Positions 1-6,718 are shown, numbered from the stretch's first letter. The stretch is 9,279 nt of DNA from Oscillospiraceae bacterium (GCA_017624645.1 JAGAMQ010000059.1:1-9279), one strand, 5' to 3'. Translations and numbers: made by a program. Notes: generated from the letters alone by a model not told the origin.

Positions 1-2283
1 CAGAATGAGACCTTTGAGACCCTTCTGGTGCGTACCGACGGTGCTTTCCATGAGCTTACCGGCGAGGATGCATGGAACGCCAGTTATTACCTCAGCGCCG
101 GTGTCCCCTCCAATGTGGAACTAAACTTTAACAAGGTGGGCACCTACCACTATAAGTGGACAGAGGTCGTTCCCGATGGTGCGGTGAAGAACGCTGTCAC
201 CGGTCTGTGGGAGAAGGACGGCGTTACCTACGATCCCTCCGTGTACCACATTACCGTTACCGTTACCGACGGCGGCAACGGCAAGCTGGCAGCTTCCTAT
301 GTGATCCACAATGTGGGTCATATCGCAGAGGTGGATTCTGTAGACTTTGTGAATACCTACACCGTCACTGGCTCTGATACTGTGACCATCGGCGGCAAGA
401 AGGTGCTTTCCGGCAGAATCCTGTACCCCGGCGAGTTCTCCGTGGGATTGTACAGCGACAGTGCCTGTACCGATCTCATTGAGAGCGCTGCCAACCGGGC
501 AGACGGTACCTTCGCCTTCTCCACCAGGACCTTCACTGCCAACGAGCTGGGAGAAAACAACGCCCAGAAGATCTACACCTACTATGTCAAGGAAATCGCC
601 GGCAGTAAGGGCGGTGTGAACTACGACGAAACCGTGCATACGGTCACGGTTGAGGTCAGCCATGAAAACGGCACTCTGGTGGTGACCCCCTCTGGCAACT
701 ACGCAACCCTGCAGATCATCAACACCTATGAAGCAGCCCCTGTGGAAGTGACACTGGATGGCAAAAAGGTTTTGGGCGGCAACTGGGATGCGGTGGCAAA
801 CAAGAGCTTTACCTTCCAGCTGTTCGAGGCGGATGCAAGCTTCACCATTACCAACAACACCCCCGTCAAGACTGCCACCGTCAACGGTGCAAACAGTTTT
901 GAGATGAAGCTTAATTATGCAGACGGCACCGAGGGCTTCCACTACTTCGTGCTGAAGGAGGATACCTCCGGTCAGCAGGGCGGTGTCAGCTATGATGCCG
1001 GTGAGTACCACATCACTGTGAATGTTACCGATCCCGGCGACGGCAAGCTGGTGGCATTTGTTACCAAATACCGCCCCGGTACCGGCAACACCGATACCGC
1101 TGTGTTCACCAACGTCTACTTTGCAGAACCTGCCAAGGCAACGCTGGTTGGAGAAAAGCGCTTTACCAACACCACCAACAATCAGCCCATGTCTATGGCG
1201 GAGGACCGGTTCTCCTTCGTGATCCTTGAGGTCAGCGATCCCAATGCAACAGATTTGTCAAATGCAGCCTTTGTGGGCGTCGGCTACAATGAGGAAGACG
1301 GCACTATCACCTTCCCGGAGATCACCTACACCCAGGCAGGTATCCACTACTACAAGGTGGTGGAGGTTCCCGGTGAGGAAAAGTTTGTTAAGTATGATAA
1401 TAAAACCGAGTTTAAGGTCACCGTCACCGTCACCGACAACGGCCAGGGCAAGCTCTCTGCTGCTGTGGATTACGACAAGCCCATAGCCTTTGCCAACACC
1501 TACACCCCCGAGGCGGCACAGGTCACCATCGGCGGCACCAAGGTGCTGGAGGGCGACTGGACTGCGGTGGAAAACAAGACCTTCGTCTTTGAGCTGTACG
1601 AGACCGGTGCGGACTTTGCCATTACCGGAACCCCCGCCACCGCTTTCAACAGCACCGACGGAAGCTTCACCTTCCCGGCAGAGGTCTACGAGGCTGCAGG
1701 CACCCACTATTATGTGCTGAAGGAGCGCCCGGGCGCAGCGGATAAGGGCATTACCTACGCACAGAAGGAAGTGCAGATCACCGTTGTGGTCTCCGACGAT
1801 GCCCAGGGCAACCTGATCCCCACGGTCACTGCCAACGACAGCGCCGCCGTTATCACCGCCGATGCCCAGAACAGCCGTATTGTAACGGTGAGGGGACTGA
1901 CCTTTACCAACAAGTACGAGGCAAAGCCTGCCAAGTACCTCCCCGAGGTGCAGAAGCGCTACGATTCCGTTGACGGCAAGATGGAGACCTTTGCATTTGA
2001 CTTGACCGTGAATGGCGGCAGCAAGCAGACCAAGGAGAATGATGCCACCGGCAAGGTCGTCTTTGACGAACTGACCTTCGGTGCTGTGGGCACCTATGAG
2101 GTAAAGATCCGTGAAAAGATCGACGCTCTCTGGGGCCTGATCCGCTGGGATAAGAATGTTTACACCATTACCCTCCATGTGGAGGACGACGGCGAGGGTC
2201 AGCTCTTTGTCAATGAAGAAAAGACTGCCGTTACCAGCGACAAGGGAGACGGGACCCTGCTGTTCCGCAACGCCCACCACGAT
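1..2283 (+). repeat. Six tandem diverged pilin-type (isopeptide) domain repeats
   Basis: Approximate units are 1-360 (5' truncated), 361-732, 733-1125, 1126-1509, 1510-1923 and 1924-2283. Candidate Lys/Glu/Asn triads, numbered from base 1, are: unit 1 Lys not visible/E55/N118; unit 2 K134/E198/N241; unit 3 K256/E320/N371; unit 4 K386/E455/N499; unit 5 K514/E575/N637; unit 6 K652/E705/N757. Each unit also has the Y-D...Y-x-(I/V)-T-V-x-V strand followed by D-x-G-x-G-x-L or a near variant. The units are well diverged in sequence, so this is an old duplication and not a recent one. Unit 6 is the least typical, ending FRNAHHD where the others have NTY-like ends. The triads are inferred by alignment to the known family pattern. 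Confidence 0.8.
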
Positions 2284-2826
2284 GTGATCGTAAAGAAGGA
2301 TGTTTTCCTTGCCGAAGCCCCCTCGGTCAGCATCGATGGCAAGGAAGTGAAAGAGGGCGACATCCTCACCTACAAGATCTCCTACAAGAACTTCGACAGC
2401 GTACCGGTGGAGGTACAGATCACGGATGCACTGTCCAAGTATCTTGCCTATGAGGAAGGCTCTGCCGACCATGGCGGTGTCTATGCCGACGGCATCCTGA
2501 CATGGAATGTAAAGCTGGATCCCGGCAAGGACATCACCGTCAGCTTCCGGGCCAAGGTTGTGGAGGATGCGGTAAAGGTGGAGAACCAGGCGGTTCTGAA
2601 GGAAGGCGGCAATACCTACACCACCAAGGCGGTGGCCGTCACAGTGGAGATGACGCCGGAGCCTGTGGTTCCCCCGGCACCCACCGTTCCCACCAAACCC
2701 AATGCGACCCCCAACACCGGCGACAACAGTCAGCCTATGCTGTTCGTGGCTATGATGATCGTCAGTGCTGCGGCAGTTACCTTCCTGCTGCTGGGCGGCA
2801 AGAAGAAGGAAACCGCAGAAAAGTAA
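1..2826 (+). CDS. Cell-wall-anchored surface protein with Spy0128/FctA-like pilin-type repeats (3' part, 941 residues visible)
   Basis: The frame is open from base 1, so the 5' end, signal peptide and any further repeats lie outside the window. The GTG at 28 has no ribosome binding site and falls inside a domain. Numbering the visible residues from base 1, six immunoglobulin-like domains of about 120-138 residues occupy residues 1-761. Each ends in F/I-x-N-T-Y or a variant, and each complete one begins with a K(V/R) strand such as GGKKVL or GGTKVL. Family knowledge: in Spy0128-type pilins such Lys, Glu and Asn residues form self-made isopeptide bonds. A D2/DUF11-like domain follows (about 762-885), then a Pro-rich spacer, TPNTG (903-907), a hydrophobic helix and KKK. 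The expected role is a sortase-linked adhesin or pilus-like stalk. I see no YPK pilin motif, so a monomeric anchored adhesin is as likely as a polymerising pilin. The ligand is unknown. Confidence 0.88.
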   Translation, partial: QNETFETLLVRTDGAFHELTGEDAWNASYYLSAGVPSNVELNFNKVGTYHYKWTEVVPDGAVKNAVTGLWEKDGVTYDPSVYHITVTVTDGGNGKLAASYVIHNVGHIAEVDSVDFVNTYTVTGSDTVTIGGKKVLSGRILYPGEFSVGLYSDSACTDLIESAANRADGTFAFSTRTFTANELGENNAQKIYTYYVKEIAGSKGGVNYDETVHTVTVEVSHENGTLVVTPSGNYATLQIINTYEAAPVEVTLDGKKVLGGNWDAVANKSFTFQLFEADASFTITNNTPVKTATVNGANSFEMKLNYADGTEGFHYFVLKEDTSGQQGGVSYDAGEYHITVNVTDPGDGKLVAFVTKYRPGTGNTDTAVFTNVYFAEPAKATLVGEKRFTNTTNNQPMSMAEDRFSFVILEVSDPNATDLSNAAFVGVGYNEEDGTITFPEITYTQAGIHYYKVVEVPGEEKFVKYDNKTEFKVTVTVTDNGQGKLSAAVDYDKPIAFANTYTPEAAQVTIGGTKVLEGDWTAVENKTFVFELYETGADFAITGTPATAFNSTDGSFTFPAEVYEAAGTHYYVLKERPGAADKGITYAQKEVQITVVVSDDAQGNLIPTVTANDSAAVITADAQNSRIVTVRGLTFTNKYEAKPAKYLPEVQKRYDSVDGKMETFAFDLTVNGGSKQTKENDATGKVVFDELTFGAVGTYEVKIREKIDALWGLIRWDKNVYTITLHVEDDGEGQLFVNEEKTAVTSDKGDGTLLFRNAHHDVIVKKDVFLAEAPSVSIDGKEVKEGDILTYKISYKNFDSVPVEVQITDALSKYLAYEEGSADHGGVYADGILTWNVKLDPGKDITVSFRAKVVEDAVKVENQAVLKEGGNTYTTKAVAVTVEMTPEPVVPPAPTVPTKPNATPNTGDNSQPMLFVAMMIVSAAAVTFLLLGGKKKETAEK
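2284..2655 (+). other. D2/DUF11-like domain of the surface protein
   Basis: This segment (residues about 762-885 counted from base 1) shows the order V-x-K-K-D-V, GDILTYKISYKN, ITDALSKYLAYEEGS, LTWNVKLDPGKDITVSF and VENQAVL. That order is typical of the DUF11 and fimbrial isopeptide D2 type of beta-sandwich seen near the C-terminus of Gram-positive wall proteins. A possible isopeptide trio is K765 or K766, D809 and N862. The identification rests on pattern recall, and the bond itself is inference. Confidence 0.65.
2707..2823 (+). other. Variant sortase sorting signal (TPNTG, membrane helix, KKK tail)
   Basis: After a Pro/Thr-rich spacer the protein has TPNTG-D (motif at 2707-2721), then a hydrophobic stretch from about PMLFVAMM to TFLLLGG, then KKKETAEK and the stop. 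This is the standard three-part cell wall sorting signal. The first motif position is Thr where LPxTG has Leu, while Pro, Thr and Gly are kept. A sortase would be expected to cut between Thr and Gly and join the protein to peptidoglycan or to a pilus subunit. No sortase gene is in the window. Confidence 0.85.
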
Positions 2827-2834
2827 ATCACCCA

Positions 2835-2875
2835 AGAAAAAAGGGGTTGCCTCCATGAGGCAACCTCTTTTCTCT
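2835..2875 (+). terminator. Intrinsic terminator of the surface-protein gene
   Basis: Nine bases downstream of the TAA an inverted repeat begins: GGTTGCCTC (2845-2853), loop CAT, GAGGCAACC (2857-2865). The stem extends outward through G-T and G-C pairs into an A-tract (2837-2842) pairing with a T-rich tract (2866-2875, one mismatch). The A-tract/T-tract flanks make it plausible in both directions, which suits the convergent arrangement with the sugar operon. Confidence 0.85.
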
Positions 2876-2924
2876 GCGCTGAAAGTTCCAATTTATCCAG
2901 CAGTTTACAATCCCGCACCAGCCA

Positions 2925-2979
2925 AAGGCTCCCCTTGTCAGGGGAGCTGGCGAAAATCTTTGATTTTCGTCTGAGGGGT
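2925..2979 (+). repeat. Double-hairpin repeat unit, copy 1
   Basis: The order is AAGGCTCC, hairpin 1 with CTCCCCT (2929-2935) and AGGGGAG (2940-2946), hairpin 2 with CGAAAATC (2951-2958) and GATTTTCG (2962-2969), then CTGAGGGG (2971-2978). The final GAGGGG could also pair with the CCCCTT of hairpin 1, giving an alternative fold. It shares layout and the AAGGCTCC start with copy 2 on the other strand. Confidence 0.7.
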
Positions 2980-3017
2980 AGTTAATATTGCAATTTGGGA
3001 TGCAATCGGAACGTTCT

Positions 3018-3066
3018 CTCTCCCTCAGTCAGCTACGCTGACAGCTCCCTCATCAGAGGGAGCCTT
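3018..3066 (-). repeat. Double-hairpin repeat unit, copy 2 (inverted)
   Basis: Read on the minus strand it runs AAGGCTCC, an 8-bp hairpin GCTCCCTC/GAGGGAGC (plus-strand 3044-3051 and 3056-3063), a 6-bp hairpin GTCAGC/GCTGAC (3028-3033 and 3037-3042), then CTGAGGGAG. It has the same architecture as copy 1, but both stems differ in sequence while staying paired, so it is a diverged copy in reverse orientation. Confidence 0.7.
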
Positions 3067-3102
3067 AGTTAAGCTGGTGGATAAATTGGGGTTTGAAGCT
3101 GC

Positions 3103-3138
3103 GCAAAGCTCCCCCGGCGCAAGCCGGGGGAGCTTTGC
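3103..3138 (-). terminator. 16-bp perfect hairpin, probable terminator of the GH2-GPH operon
   Basis: GCAAAGCTCCCCCGGC (3103-3118) and GCCGGGGGAGCTTTGC (3123-3138) form a perfect 16-bp stem with a 4-base loop (GCAA on plus). It lies 12 bp past the stop codon of the symporter gene, so termination of leftward transcription is the simplest reading. There is no long U-run after the stem, only the CTTT within it, so the efficiency is uncertain. It could act in both directions. Confidence 0.65.
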
Positions 3139-3150
3139 TGTTGGGAAGAG

Positions 3151-4704
3151 TCAGGGGGTCACTGTTTCGTCGGTGATGGTTTTCATAGCTTCTTCCTGGG
3201 ACATGCCATCGGCAATGGCCTGTTTCCGGGCAGCGTTCACCGCCTGAATGGTTTTGATCCGCTTGCCGTCCAGCTGGTAGCCTCTCATGGCAATGAGGGT
3301 TATGAGCCAGGCAGCCATAGGCACGATGCAGAACAGGGCAATGACCACCCAGTTCATGCCCGGGGCGTAGGGCGTGGTTTTTGTGGGCAGGTCGAAAACC
3401 CCGATAAACAGCAGTGCAATGGATACCACCGTGGCAGACAGGCTGGAAACCAGCTTGTCCACAAGGCTGAACAGGGTTCCCATGATTCCGGGGATGAACT
3501 TGCCGGAGCGGTAGGTTTCATAGTCGGCACAGTCTGCCACCATGGGAATGGGCATGTCCGCGGTGGAGTAGTAAGCACCGTAGCCGATGCCGAAGAACAG
3601 CACAAACAGGACCGTGTACAGATTGATGTTGATTTGGAAGCCTTCCCCCAGGAGCTTGCCGGTGTACACGCTGAGATTCCATGCAGGATCGCCCTGCTTC
3701 CACAAAAGCAGCATAACAAGCACACCGATGTAGCAGATCAGCGCCACCGCTACATAGGTCATAAGGGATTTTTTCTGTCCGTGCTTTTGGGAGGTGCGCA
3801 CTGTCAGCAGGAAGAAGGGGGCAGAGAACGCGTAGCCAACGATCATCATGGGCAGGTACAGGTTGTCGTAGTTACCCATCATGCAGGAGTAGAGCATGAT
3901 CAGCACCGTGGTGTTGGTGGCAATGGCCAGGGCCAGCTTGCAGCCGCCTCCGGCGATCATCAGCCGCTGCAGGGGCTTGTTGTTTTTCACAATGGTCAGA
4001 TACTCCGAAATTTTTACCTGCTCCTGTTTGCCCCCCAGACCGAAATACTTGGTCTGATCCTTTTCCCAAATGCCGATGACTGCCAAAACCGTCAGTAAAG
4101 CGGATATGGCGATGCCGATGGGAGTCATAATGGAAAACCAAGTGGCGTTGTAGTCACCGGCAAAGCCGTCCCCGGCCAGGATGGGACCCACAAACTGCAT
4201 GGCACCCATGCCTGCAAGGGAGGCGATGGTGTTAAAGATGGTGAACAGAGGTCTCTGCCGGGGGTCGTTGGTCAGCACTGGCTGGGCAGACCGGGTCACA
4301 GAGGTCTGGAAGGTGTAGCCCAGCACCCACACCGCGTACAGGACGATAAACAAGGTGTAGCGCAGCCACAGCAGGTTTGCCGGGACCAATGGGGTCAGAA
4401 TGTACAGGGCGATGACGGATACCGCCATCACCACATTGCCCAGCACCATAAAGGGGCGGAATTTGCCGAATTTGCCGTCGGTCTTGTCCATGATGGCACC
4501 GATGATGGGGTCGGTGATGGCATCAAAAACACGCATGCCCGTGACCATGAAGGAGGCGAACACCATACCCAATCCCAGCACCTTATTGCCAAAGGTGGCA
4601 ATATAGCTTAAGATCAGGACGAAATACACATTGGTGGCGCCGTTATTCATGGGGAACAGGGCCAGCTGATAGAATTTGGCACGGTTCATGCCGTTGTTTT
4701 CCAT
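3151..4704 (-). CDS. GPH-family sugar:cation symporter (MFS fold)
   Basis: The 517-residue protein is very hydrophobic, with about twelve likely membrane segments. The family signature after the second helix is present: RVFDAITDPIIGAIMD (residues 58-73), then T-D-x-K-F-G-K-F-R-P (75-84). In MelB-like proteins the equivalent aspartates take part in cation coupling. The late family motif is also there, ADCADYETYRSGKF (390-403) followed by G-x-x-G-T-L-F-S-L-V-D-K-L (406-418). Length suits glycoside-pentoside-hexuronide symporters, and there is no C-terminal EIIA domain like that of streptococcal LacS. The ATG at 4704 has a good ribosome binding site; an internal ATG at 4689 is less well placed. 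It is the second gene of an operon, 25 bp after the GH2 gene, so it likely imports that enzyme's substrate, an intact beta-galactoside or beta-glucuronide-like glycoside. The exact sugar and coupling ion (H+ or Na+) cannot be read from the sequence. Confidence 0.9.
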   Translation of the reverse strand: MENNGMNRAKFYQLALFPMNNGATNVYFVLILSYIATFGNKVLGLGMVFASFMVTGMRVFDAITDPIIGAIMDKTDGKFGKFRPFMVLGNVVMAVSVIALYILTPLVPANLLWLRYTLFIVLYAVWVLGYTFQTSVTRSAQPVLTNDPRQRPLFTIFNTIASLAGMGAMQFVGPILAGDGFAGDYNATWFSIMTPIGIAISALLTVLAVIGIWEKDQTKYFGLGGKQEQVKISEYLTIVKNNKPLQRLMIAGGGCKLALAIATNTTVLIMLYSCMMGNYDNLYLPMMIVGYAFSAPFFLLTVRTSQKHGQKKSLMTYVAVALICYIGVLVMLLLWKQGDPAWNLSVYTGKLLGEGFQININLYTVLFVLFFGIGYGAYYSTADMPIPMVADCADYETYRSGKFIPGIMGTLFSLVDKLVSSLSATVVSIALLFIGVFDLPTKTTPYAPGMNWVVIALFCIVPMAAWLITLIAMRGYQLDGKRIKTIQAVNAARKQAIADGMSQEEAMKTITDETVTP

Positions 4705-4710
4705 AGAGAT

Positions 4711-4719
4711 CCTTCCTTT
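4711..4719 (-). promoter_or_regulatory. Ribosome binding site of the symporter gene
   Basis: On the minus strand AAAGGAAGG precedes ATG by six bases (ATCTCT). It lies inside the 25-bp gap after the GH2 stop codon and fixes the start at 4704. Confidence 0.75.
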
Positions 4720-4729
4720 CGGATTTTTA

Positions 4730-6658
4730 TTACTCGGTGGTCCAGTTGCCGCCGCCGGCAGTCTTCTTGTTCAGCTTGTAGGCTTTCACCGGGCTGGGGG
4801 TGAAGTGGAACACCGCTTTATCCCGGCAGCTTCCTGCCACGGCTTCCACCCGGGTATCAGTTCCCAGAGGGACCCGGAAGGTATAGACCTTTTTACCGGA
4901 CTGGGTGGCAAGTTTTTTGCCGTCTACCAGAAGGGTAACAGCTTCGCAGTTGGAATAGACCTTGACGGTGGTATATTTCTCCGGGCGGTAGCGGAATCGC
5001 TTGCTGCAGATATGCACCATAGGCTCCGGATTCCAGTGGCACTTATACAGGTAGAAGCTGTCCTTCTTCACCTGCCGGTCAAAGGTCACAAGGCCCTTGT
5101 GGTTCATACCCGGCTCGCCGCCCTGATTCCGGGCGTCGGCAGCAAAATCAAACATATTCCACACATGGTTTGCCCACATAAAGGGCCGCTTTTCAAAGCA
5201 CCGGAGCATATACTCATGGTAGATCGCCTGATACTCCTCGGTGTGGTCCCCCCGGCGGGGATGGCTGGAGTGAAGGTTGGGCATGCCCTCGCAGCCGTAC
5301 TCGGAGAAGCCGAGACACCGGTTGGGGTAAACCCAATGGAAGAAATCGATCCACAAATTGTTGAGGAACAGTCCCGGAACATACCAGCCAAGGTACAAAT
5401 TCCAGCTGACCACATCGGAAAGGTGCGCCACCTTATTAAATGGGCCGCACACCGCATAGCAGGCTAGGCTGGTGGGACGGGTGGGATCCATCCGGTGGAC
5501 AAGGTCATTGAGCATGCGGTGGTTGTCCAGCATATCCTTGTTGTCCTTGGTGGAAATGGTGATCTCGTTGGAAAGACCCCATGTGACGATGCTGGGGTGA
5601 TTGTAGTTCTGAACGATCAGCTCTTTCATTTGGCTGACGGTGTTTTCCCGACCCTTGGGCAGATGCTCGGAGATGTAGGGGATCTCCGCCCATACGATGA
5701 GACCGTGTTTGTCGCACAGATCGTAGAAATACTGGTCGTGCTGATAATGGGCAAGGCGAAGGGTGTTGGCACCCAGCTCCAGAATCAGCGCCATATCTTC
5801 ATCGTGGTGCCCGCGGTTCAGGGCGTTGCCGATACCCTTGCGGTCCTGATGCCGGGAAACGCCGTGGAGAGGATAGCTGCGACCGTTGAGGAAGAAGCCC
5901 TCCTTGGGGTCCATCCGGAAGGATCTGACACCGAAGTGGGTCTGTACCGTATCCACCTCTTGTCCTGCCACCAGAAGCTCTGCCCGGCAGGTATACAGAT
6001 AGGGGTCGGCAAGGCCGTCCCACAAATGCACATGGGGAAGGGTCAGGGTAACGTCGGTGCCGGTACCCTGTGCCACAGTCTGTCCGTCGGCATCCAAAAG
6101 GGTCACGGATACTTCGCCGCACTCGGCGTTGTGCCAGCTTTGCACCCGGACCTTTCCGTCGCAGCCCTCTACGGTGGGGGTCACCGCAACACCGGTGCCG
6201 CCGAAATAGTCCATATCAAAATGGTCCTTGCTGACGATGTGCAGGACCACATCCCGGTAGATACCGCCGTAAAAGGTAAAATCTGCCTTTTGGGGATAGA
6301 CCCGGTCGTTTGCGGAGTTGTCCGCCTCCACCAGCAGGTGGTTTTCTGCCTGCAGAAAGGGGGTGATGTCTTTCCGGAAGGTGGAATAGCCCCCGTGGTG
6401 GGTCATGATCTCCTGTCCGTTCAGCACCACCCGGGCGGAGGCGTTGACACCCCGGAATTCCAGATAGATCCTCTGGGTGTCCCGGTGAAATTCCGGACAG
6501 GGGAAGTCTTTCTCGTAGGTGCAGGTGCCCCGCCAGTAGTCGTTGCCTCCGTCCTGCCCGTCGGCGGCGTTCCATGTGTGGGGCAGATCCACCGGGACCA
6601 CGGAACGGTCCGGCCCGGTAAATTGCCAGTTTTGATTCAGCAGCAATTCTTTTCGCAT
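4730..6658 (-). CDS. Glycoside hydrolase family 2 enzyme (beta-galactosidase or beta-glucuronidase type)
   Basis: The 642-residue protein has GH2 architecture. An N-terminal sugar-binding jelly roll (about 1-145) includes DLPHTWN (24-30) and FYGGIYRDV (129-137). An immunoglobulin-like domain (about 150-248) comes next, then a TIM barrel from HGVSRHQDRKG (265-275) and GANTLRLAHYQHDQYFYDLCD (296-316). A C-terminal beta domain with VYSN...LLVDGKK (567-582) resembles DUF4982. The acid/base is predicted as E365 (WGLSNE) and the nucleophile as E453 (FSEYG). W500 and N519-H-K521 follow; an N-x-K at this place contacts the carboxylate in beta-glucuronidases, but I recall close relatives with N-x-K annotated as beta-galactosidases, so the substrate is left open. 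There is no signal peptide, so the enzyme is cytoplasmic and fits import by the downstream symporter. The ATG at 6658 has AAGGAGA upstream. Family and mechanism (retaining hydrolysis) are secure; specificity is not. Confidence 0.92.
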   Translation of the reverse strand: MRKELLLNQNWQFTGPDRSVVPVDLPHTWNAADGQDGGNDYWRGTCTYEKDFPCPEFHRDTQRIYLEFRGVNASARVVLNGQEIMTHHGGYSTFRKDITPFLQAENHLLVEADNSANDRVYPQKADFTFYGGIYRDVVLHIVSKDHFDMDYFGGTGVAVTPTVEGCDGKVRVQSWHNAECGEVSVTLLDADGQTVAQGTGTDVTLTLPHVHLWDGLADPYLYTCRAELLVAGQEVDTVQTHFGVRSFRMDPKEGFFLNGRSYPLHGVSRHQDRKGIGNALNRGHHDEDMALILELGANTLRLAHYQHDQYFYDLCDKHGLIVWAEIPYISEHLPKGRENTVSQMKELIVQNYNHPSIVTWGLSNEITISTKDNKDMLDNHRMLNDLVHRMDPTRPTSLACYAVCGPFNKVAHLSDVVSWNLYLGWYVPGLFLNNLWIDFFHWVYPNRCLGFSEYGCEGMPNLHSSHPRRGDHTEEYQAIYHEYMLRCFEKRPFMWANHVWNMFDFAADARNQGGEPGMNHKGLVTFDRQVKKDSFYLYKCHWNPEPMVHICSKRFRYRPEKYTTVKVYSNCEAVTLLVDGKKLATQSGKKVYTFRVPLGTDTRVEAVAGSCRDKAVFHFTPSPVKAYKLNKKTAGGGNWTTE

Positions 6659-6668
6659 AAATTGTGGT

Positions 6669-6675
6669 TCTCCTT
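6669..6675 (-). promoter_or_regulatory. Ribosome binding site of the GH2 gene
   Basis: AAGGAGA on the minus strand lies ten bases before the ATG at 6658, which supports that start. Confidence 0.75.
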
Positions 6676-6718
6676 GTGTTTTTTGGGGAAAACAGGAAAT
6701 TTGTCTATAGTATTATTT

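Larger units (their letters stand above)
2888..3089. repeat. ~202-bp inverted-repeat element (MITE-like or composite REP-like) between convergent genes
   Basis: The left end 2888-2907 (CCAATTTATCCAGCAGTTTA) and the reverse complement of the right end 3070-3089 (CCAATTTATCCACCAGCTTA) match at 18 of 20 positions, the outer 12 perfectly. Inside lie two related double-hairpin units in opposite orientation (2925-2979 and 3018-3066) and a small central hairpin ATTGCA/TGCAAT (2987-2992, 3001-3006). There is no coding potential of note. I found no convincing target-site duplication. It may be a non-autonomous mobile element or a pair of extragenic repeats that arose by inverted duplication. Confidence 0.6.

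Noticed and set aside
1..2283. A CRISPR or DNA-level satellite reading of the repeats in the surface-protein gene
   Set aside because: The repetition is at protein-domain level with about 120-138 residue units and diverged DNA. There are no short identical repeats with regular spacers.
1258..2856. A 532-codon open frame on the minus strand opposite the surface protein
   Set aside because: Its product mirrors the repeated codons of the sense gene (repeated VVGDGDGD-like strings) and shows no family. It also runs through the terminator of the sense gene.
2878..3100. Target-site duplication flanking the inverted element
   Set aside because: The flanks (GAAAGTT on the left, GGTTTGAAG on the right) share no convincing direct repeat, so no insertion event can be shown from this copy alone.
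4676..5467. A 263-codon plus-strand frame opposite the GH2 3' end
   Set aside because: It is antisense to a well-supported enzyme, has no ribosome binding site and no family resemblance.
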